Source: Bacillota bacterium (lineage in GTDB: Bacteria; Bacillota; Clostridia; Lachnospirales; Lachnospiraceae). From it: 64,000 nt of DNA. Within the stretch, counting starts at the first letter, position 1. The number at the start of each line of letters is the position of its first letter. The notes below the pieces were generated by a model, which was not told the origin of the DNA, did not search any database, and saw only the letters and a list, made by a program, of their open reading frames with translations. The stretch lies in contig JAEWAK010000012.1 of the NCBI GenBank assembly GCA_023391695.1, forward strand, positions 186,001 through 250,000, read 5' to 3'. Shown piece after piece: positions 60,946 through 64,000 of this stretch. A program made the translations under genes and the position numbers.

Positions 60946-61251
60946 AATTTACCTCCCATTCTTTCTGTGTTTGTATATTTTGTACAAATCACGCAATAGG
61001 TCAAAGTTTCATTTGACATTAATGCCTAAGTGATTTAACTTATTAATAACACACGATAGTCTTTTTTAACAGTATCATTAATTTGATATTTCGATTACTT
61101 TTTTGATGTATCTGTTCACGAATCTAAACTTTTCCTGATAATTTTTCTTGTTGGTATATAAATATTTTGATATTGCATATAAATTATTTGATATTGGAAT
61201 AAAAATGCGTTTTTGTACACATATACTAATAACCAAAGGAGCTGAAAAAAT
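60946..61251. promoter_or_regulatory. Divergent control region with 21-bp-spaced direct repeats
   Basis: This AT-rich gap separates the importer operon (minus) from an AraC regulator (plus). Two near-identical 20-bp direct repeats, ATATAAATATTTTGATATTG (61156-61175) and ATATAAATTATTTGATATTG (61177-61196), are exactly 21 bp apart, two helical turns, as is usual for AraC-family sites. TATACT (61222-61227) follows with a weak -35, the expected arrangement for an activator-dependent promoter. On the minus strand TTGACC near 60998 is a possible -35 for the importer operon. Confidence 0.6.
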
Positions 61252-63378
61252 ATGTCCAAAAAAATAATAAAACAGCTGAAAAGTATCAAAGGTAATAACT
61301 TATACATACTATTAGGTTTCGTTCTGGCCGCTTTATCTGTCACTCTGATTTATAATCATCTGGCCGAAAAGGAGATAACTTCCAGAATTCAAAACTTCCT
61401 AAGCACCAGCAGCAAAGATAATGATAGGAAAATCGAGACATCTTTGCATGACTATCTTTATGACAATCTGGAACAGTATTTACGCTCCAGTTCCTTTTCC
61501 CTGTTTTTTGAAAAAAAAGATAATGATCCGGATTTTTTTAAATCAATCCGTCTTTCGCTGATTGACAGTATAAAATTAAATGAATATGTTTCGAATCTTA
61601 TCTTGTTCAGGGATGAGGACAATGCCGTGGTTTCCGCCAAGGATAACGGCTATTCCCTGGAAAGCCTGACCTCAAATTATGACAGTATTAAAAGCATTTT
61701 AGAAATGGGTGAAATTTCGAAACCTTGTTTTTTTATCACCGCTGATAAAACAATTACTTACATATATCCCGTACTTAACCCAAATAAATGGAAAGAAGGA
61801 CCCTATCTCGGCTTTGCCGTACTCTGCTTAAATAATGCGGATAAATTTTTTCATTCCAATGTAACAGGTTATAATCCTGAGGGGACCTTTCTGATTCTAC
61901 ACGATGATAAAGTACCTTATGCGGAAGGGTCCAATACCCTTTCCGATGAACTTGTATTGAATATGATCAATAACGGCACAGAGAAAAAGATTGTAAAAAA
62001 GAAGCTGTCCTCACTTACTTATAACTACTATTTTACAACTTCTTCCGAAGGCGATTTAATCTACCTTTATTATGAGCCTGCCGCTTCCTTTCTCCGCCGC
62101 CTTACCTATAATAAAAACTATTTGATTTCGTATCTTCTATCTATGCTAGTAGTAATTTTGTCTTTCCTGTTAAGACTGATCATCTTACGGAAGAACCGGC
62201 AAATCAGCTTAAACAGAAAACAGATTTCCGCCCAGTATGCCGATGAATTAATGAAAGCAAACCATCCCACAGGAGCGGCCCTGGTAATCCAGAAATACTT
62301 ATCTTTAGAAAAGCAATATCCATATTATTCTGTCCTGATCATGGAACCTGATATTATTTACCTTTCCGACCTGACCGAAAAACAAAAAACCTTTTTATAT
62401 GAAGAATTCCGGGAGGTTGCTAAGAAATTGTTCAATTCATCTACATTGCCGAATCTCGTGTCCCTCCAGTTGAAAGGTTATATTTCCTGCATTGTTAATT
62501 ATGATGAAAATTTTAATTTCAAAGAATTAACCGGCCTGCTTTCTGAAGAGATAAAAAAATATACCAAATGTACCTTTAACCTTTTCTATTCCGGGCCATT
62601 TACCGATGCGAACGCTGCTTCCGAAGCATATAAACGTCTGATAGAGCTTATGAAATATTCTTTCATTTACAATTATTCAAATATTTTTTCATTGGAGGAA
62701 TTAGAAGAAATAGAAAACAATCCGAAAGCCATAGAGCCTAAGGCAATAGAAATTGTAACAGGTTATCTGAATAATCTTAGTCAGGATAATTTAATTGAAT
62801 ATTTAAATAAAACAATAACTTCTATCCGCAGTAACGGTTATTCCCATAGCCAGACAGCAGATTATTTTAACCTGGTATTTTGTGCCCTGAAAGACTTTTT
62901 TATAAAAAAGGAATTCCGCTACGAATTAGACAATATACCAATTACGGAACAATTGGGCAGATTTAACACTCTCGAAGAATGCATTACTTTTATTGAATCA
63001 AGTGTCAATGCCTATAAAAACGCACTTTTTTCAGCCAGTACGCCTGCTAACCGCAGAAATATGGAAAATATTCTGCAATTTATAAACAATAATATAGAAA
63101 AAGTTACCTTATCCTCCGCGGCAGAAGAATTTCATGTTACGTCCGCACATTTAAGCCGTCTCTTTAAAGATAACATGGGTATTAATTTTTCTGATTATGT
63201 GTCTGATATAAAATTGATTAAGGCGTCGGAATTAATGAAAGAAAACACAGATTTAAGTATTGTTGATATAGCTAATAAACTGGGCTATAATACTCCTTCC
63301 TATTTTTCTTCTAAATTTAGAGACAAATTTGGAGTTACACCGGGTATGTATAAAAAGGCTGTAACGGAAAACAAATAG
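61252..63378 (+). CDS. Membrane-bound AraC-type regulator
   Basis: 708 residues. Membrane helices near 15-38 (NLYILLGFVLAALSVTLIY) and 280-305 (YLISYLLSMLVVILSFLLRLIIL) bracket an extracytoplasmic sensor of about 240 residues. The cytosolic part ends with a double helix-turn-helix (VTLSSAAEEFHVTSAHLSRLFKDNMG; SIVDIANKLGYNTPSYFSSKFRDKFG). This is the same architecture as the YesS-like protein, but the sequence is distinct. AAAGGAG lies before the ATG. Its position divergent to the SBP-permease-NHL-DUF5696 operon suggests it activates that operon and possibly itself, through the direct repeats in the shared region. Confidence 0.88.
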   Translation: MSKKIIKQLKSIKGNNLYILLGFVLAALSVTLIYNHLAEKEITSRIQNFLSTSSKDNDRKIETSLHDYLYDNLEQYLRSSSFSLFFEKKDNDPDFFKSIRLSLIDSIKLNEYVSNLILFRDEDNAVVSAKDNGYSLESLTSNYDSIKSILEMGEISKPCFFITADKTITYIYPVLNPNKWKEGPYLGFAVLCLNNADKFFHSNVTGYNPEGTFLILHDDKVPYAEGSNTLSDELVLNMINNGTEKKIVKKKLSSLTYNYYFTTSSEGDLIYLYYEPAASFLRRLTYNKNYLISYLLSMLVVILSFLLRLIILRKNRQISLNRKQISAQYADELMKANHPTGAALVIQKYLSLEKQYPYYSVLIMEPDIIYLSDLTEKQKTFLYEEFREVAKKLFNSSTLPNLVSLQLKGYISCIVNYDENFNFKELTGLLSEEIKKYTKCTFNLFYSGPFTDANAASEAYKRLIELMKYSFIYNYSNIFSLEELEEIENNPKAIEPKAIEIVTGYLNNLSQDNLIEYLNKTITSIRSNGYSHSQTADYFNLVFCALKDFFIKKEFRYELDNIPITEQLGRFNTLEECITFIESSVNAYKNALFSASTPANRRNMENILQFINNNIEKVTLSSAAEEFHVTSAHLSRLFKDNMGINFSDYVSDIKLIKASELMKENTDLSIVDIANKLGYNTPSYFSSKFRDKFGVTPGMYKKAVTENK

Positions 63379-63379
63379 C

Positions 63380-64000
63380 TCAGATAATATAACTGTTAAA
63401 TTTTTCGTATTTAAATGCATACTGCTTCGGAGAAATACCAACGATTTTCGTGAATGTCCTGATAAAATGCGAATAATTGTTAAAGCCCACCTTTTCATAA
63501 ATCTGCGAAACGGATACCCCCTCACGCAATAATTGTTTGGCAGCGGCTATTCTGATCGTAATGATATATTGATTGACAGTTAAGCCTGTATACAATTTAA
63601 ACATATTATTAAGATATGTTTTACTCATATAAAATTTTGCGGTCAGATGGTCAAGGGACAGGTCCTGTGAAAAATTGCTGTACACATATGCAAGCACGTC
63701 CTTTATTTTAAAATAATTAATGTTCCGGCTGATACCGTGATCCGAGTTTTGGACATAAGCTTCCTTACTGAGTAAAAGCAGGATCTCAAAAAATGTATGC
63801 TGTATATATATTTCCTGAGCATAACCAGGGGAGTTGATATAGCACTGGTCTTTTTCAATCAGCGATACCAGTTCAGCCGTCTTTTCTTCTTCCAAATGGA
63901 TGTACAGGGCATCACATACCGGATGTATAAAAAGTCCGGGCAGCAGTTTTTCAGTCAAAGGTGAAAAACTGCACATATACTCTATCCTGAAATATATCAC
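63380..64000 (-). CDS. AraC-family regulator, C-terminal part (cut by window edge)
   Basis: At least 206 residues; the N-terminus probably lies beyond base 64000, since the first residues read as the inside of a sensor domain. The C-terminal ~100 residues are an AraC DNA-binding domain (LSLDHLTAKFYMSKTYLNNMFKLYTG; SVSQIYEKVGFNNYSHFIRTFTKIVG). It converges with the preceding regulator gene, the two stops almost touching. Its target genes are probably outside the window. Confidence 0.85.
   Translation of the reverse strand: MIYFRIEYMCSFSPLTEKLLPGLFIHPVCDALYIHLEEEKTAELVSLIEKDQCYINSPGYAQEIYIQHTFFEILLLLSKEAYVQNSDHGISRNINYFKIKDVLAYVYSNFSQDLSLDHLTAKFYMSKTYLNNMFKLYTGLTVNQYIITIRIAAAKQLLREGVSVSQIYEKVGFNNYSHFIRTFTKIVGISPKQYAFKYEKFNSYII

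Noticed and set aside
1..64000. tRNA, rRNA, intact insertion sequences, prophage genes or a replication origin
   Set aside because: None was recognised on either strand; mobile DNA is limited to small non-coding repeats and remnants.

Overview
The window looks like chromosome from a low-to-mid GC, spore-forming Clostridia, most likely Lachnospiraceae. The reasons are an anaerobic (cobalt-early) cobalamin operon with CbiK and CbiMNQO, a class 3 fructose-bisphosphatase, a Spo0E-like protein, split secD/secF, strong AGGAGG-type ribosome binding sites, and many AraC/YesS-type regulators beside ATPase-less sugar ABC importers. The species cannot be named from the sequence.

Layout. (1) 1-6601, minus strand: riboswitch-controlled cobalt uptake and corrin-ring genes in the order cbiM-N-Q-O-K-L-D-F, running off the left edge, with a clear promoter, a cobalamin riboswitch and a terminator hairpin. 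(2) 6602-9852, plus strand: an unrecognised membrane protein followed by secD and secF. (3) 9919-14839, minus: a Spo0E-like protein, a response regulator with a BTAD domain, and two sensor kinases, one lacking the phosphoacceptor histidine. (4) 15086-20706: an SDR oxidoreductase, a RelE/ParE toxin remnant, a large secreted GH76 protein with five CBM6 modules, and an 800-bp non-coding tract. (5) 20707-24677: an AraC regulator diverging from a GH31 enzyme, then a GH105 hydrolase. (6) 24889-26969: fbp with its own promoter. (7) 26982-47322, minus: rhamnogalacturonan-I genes (GH2, PL26, an LplABC-type importer, a YesS-like regulator, a YesU-like protein, a second GH2, PL11). (8) 47540-60945, minus: two more ATPase-less ABC importers flanking an NHL/TPR/YIP1 membrane protein and a DUF5696 protein. 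(9) 61252-64000: two AraC-type regulators, the second cut by the window edge.

How it fits together. The gene set closely parallels the Bacillus subtilis yes-yet-lpl rhamnogalacturonan locus. Oligosaccharides would be imported by the solute-binding protein/permease sets, which need an MsmX-type ATPase encoded elsewhere. They would be cut by PL11 and PL26 lyases, the unsaturated galacturonyl ends removed by GH105, and side-chain residues trimmed by GH2 and GH31 enzymes. No carbohydrate enzyme outside the GH76 protein shows a convincing signal peptide, so most breakdown is probably intracellular. The SBP/permease/NHL-YIP1/DUF5696/permease/SBP block is the least understood and most interesting part.

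The accessory region also shows decay and rearrangement: two copies of a palindromic MITE-like element, one supplying the stop codon of the PL11 gene; a relic of a second yesS-like regulator; an in-frame 24-bp minisatellite inside the PL26 gene; and several dispersed hairpin repeats. No tRNA, rRNA, CRISPR array or intact insertion sequence was seen.
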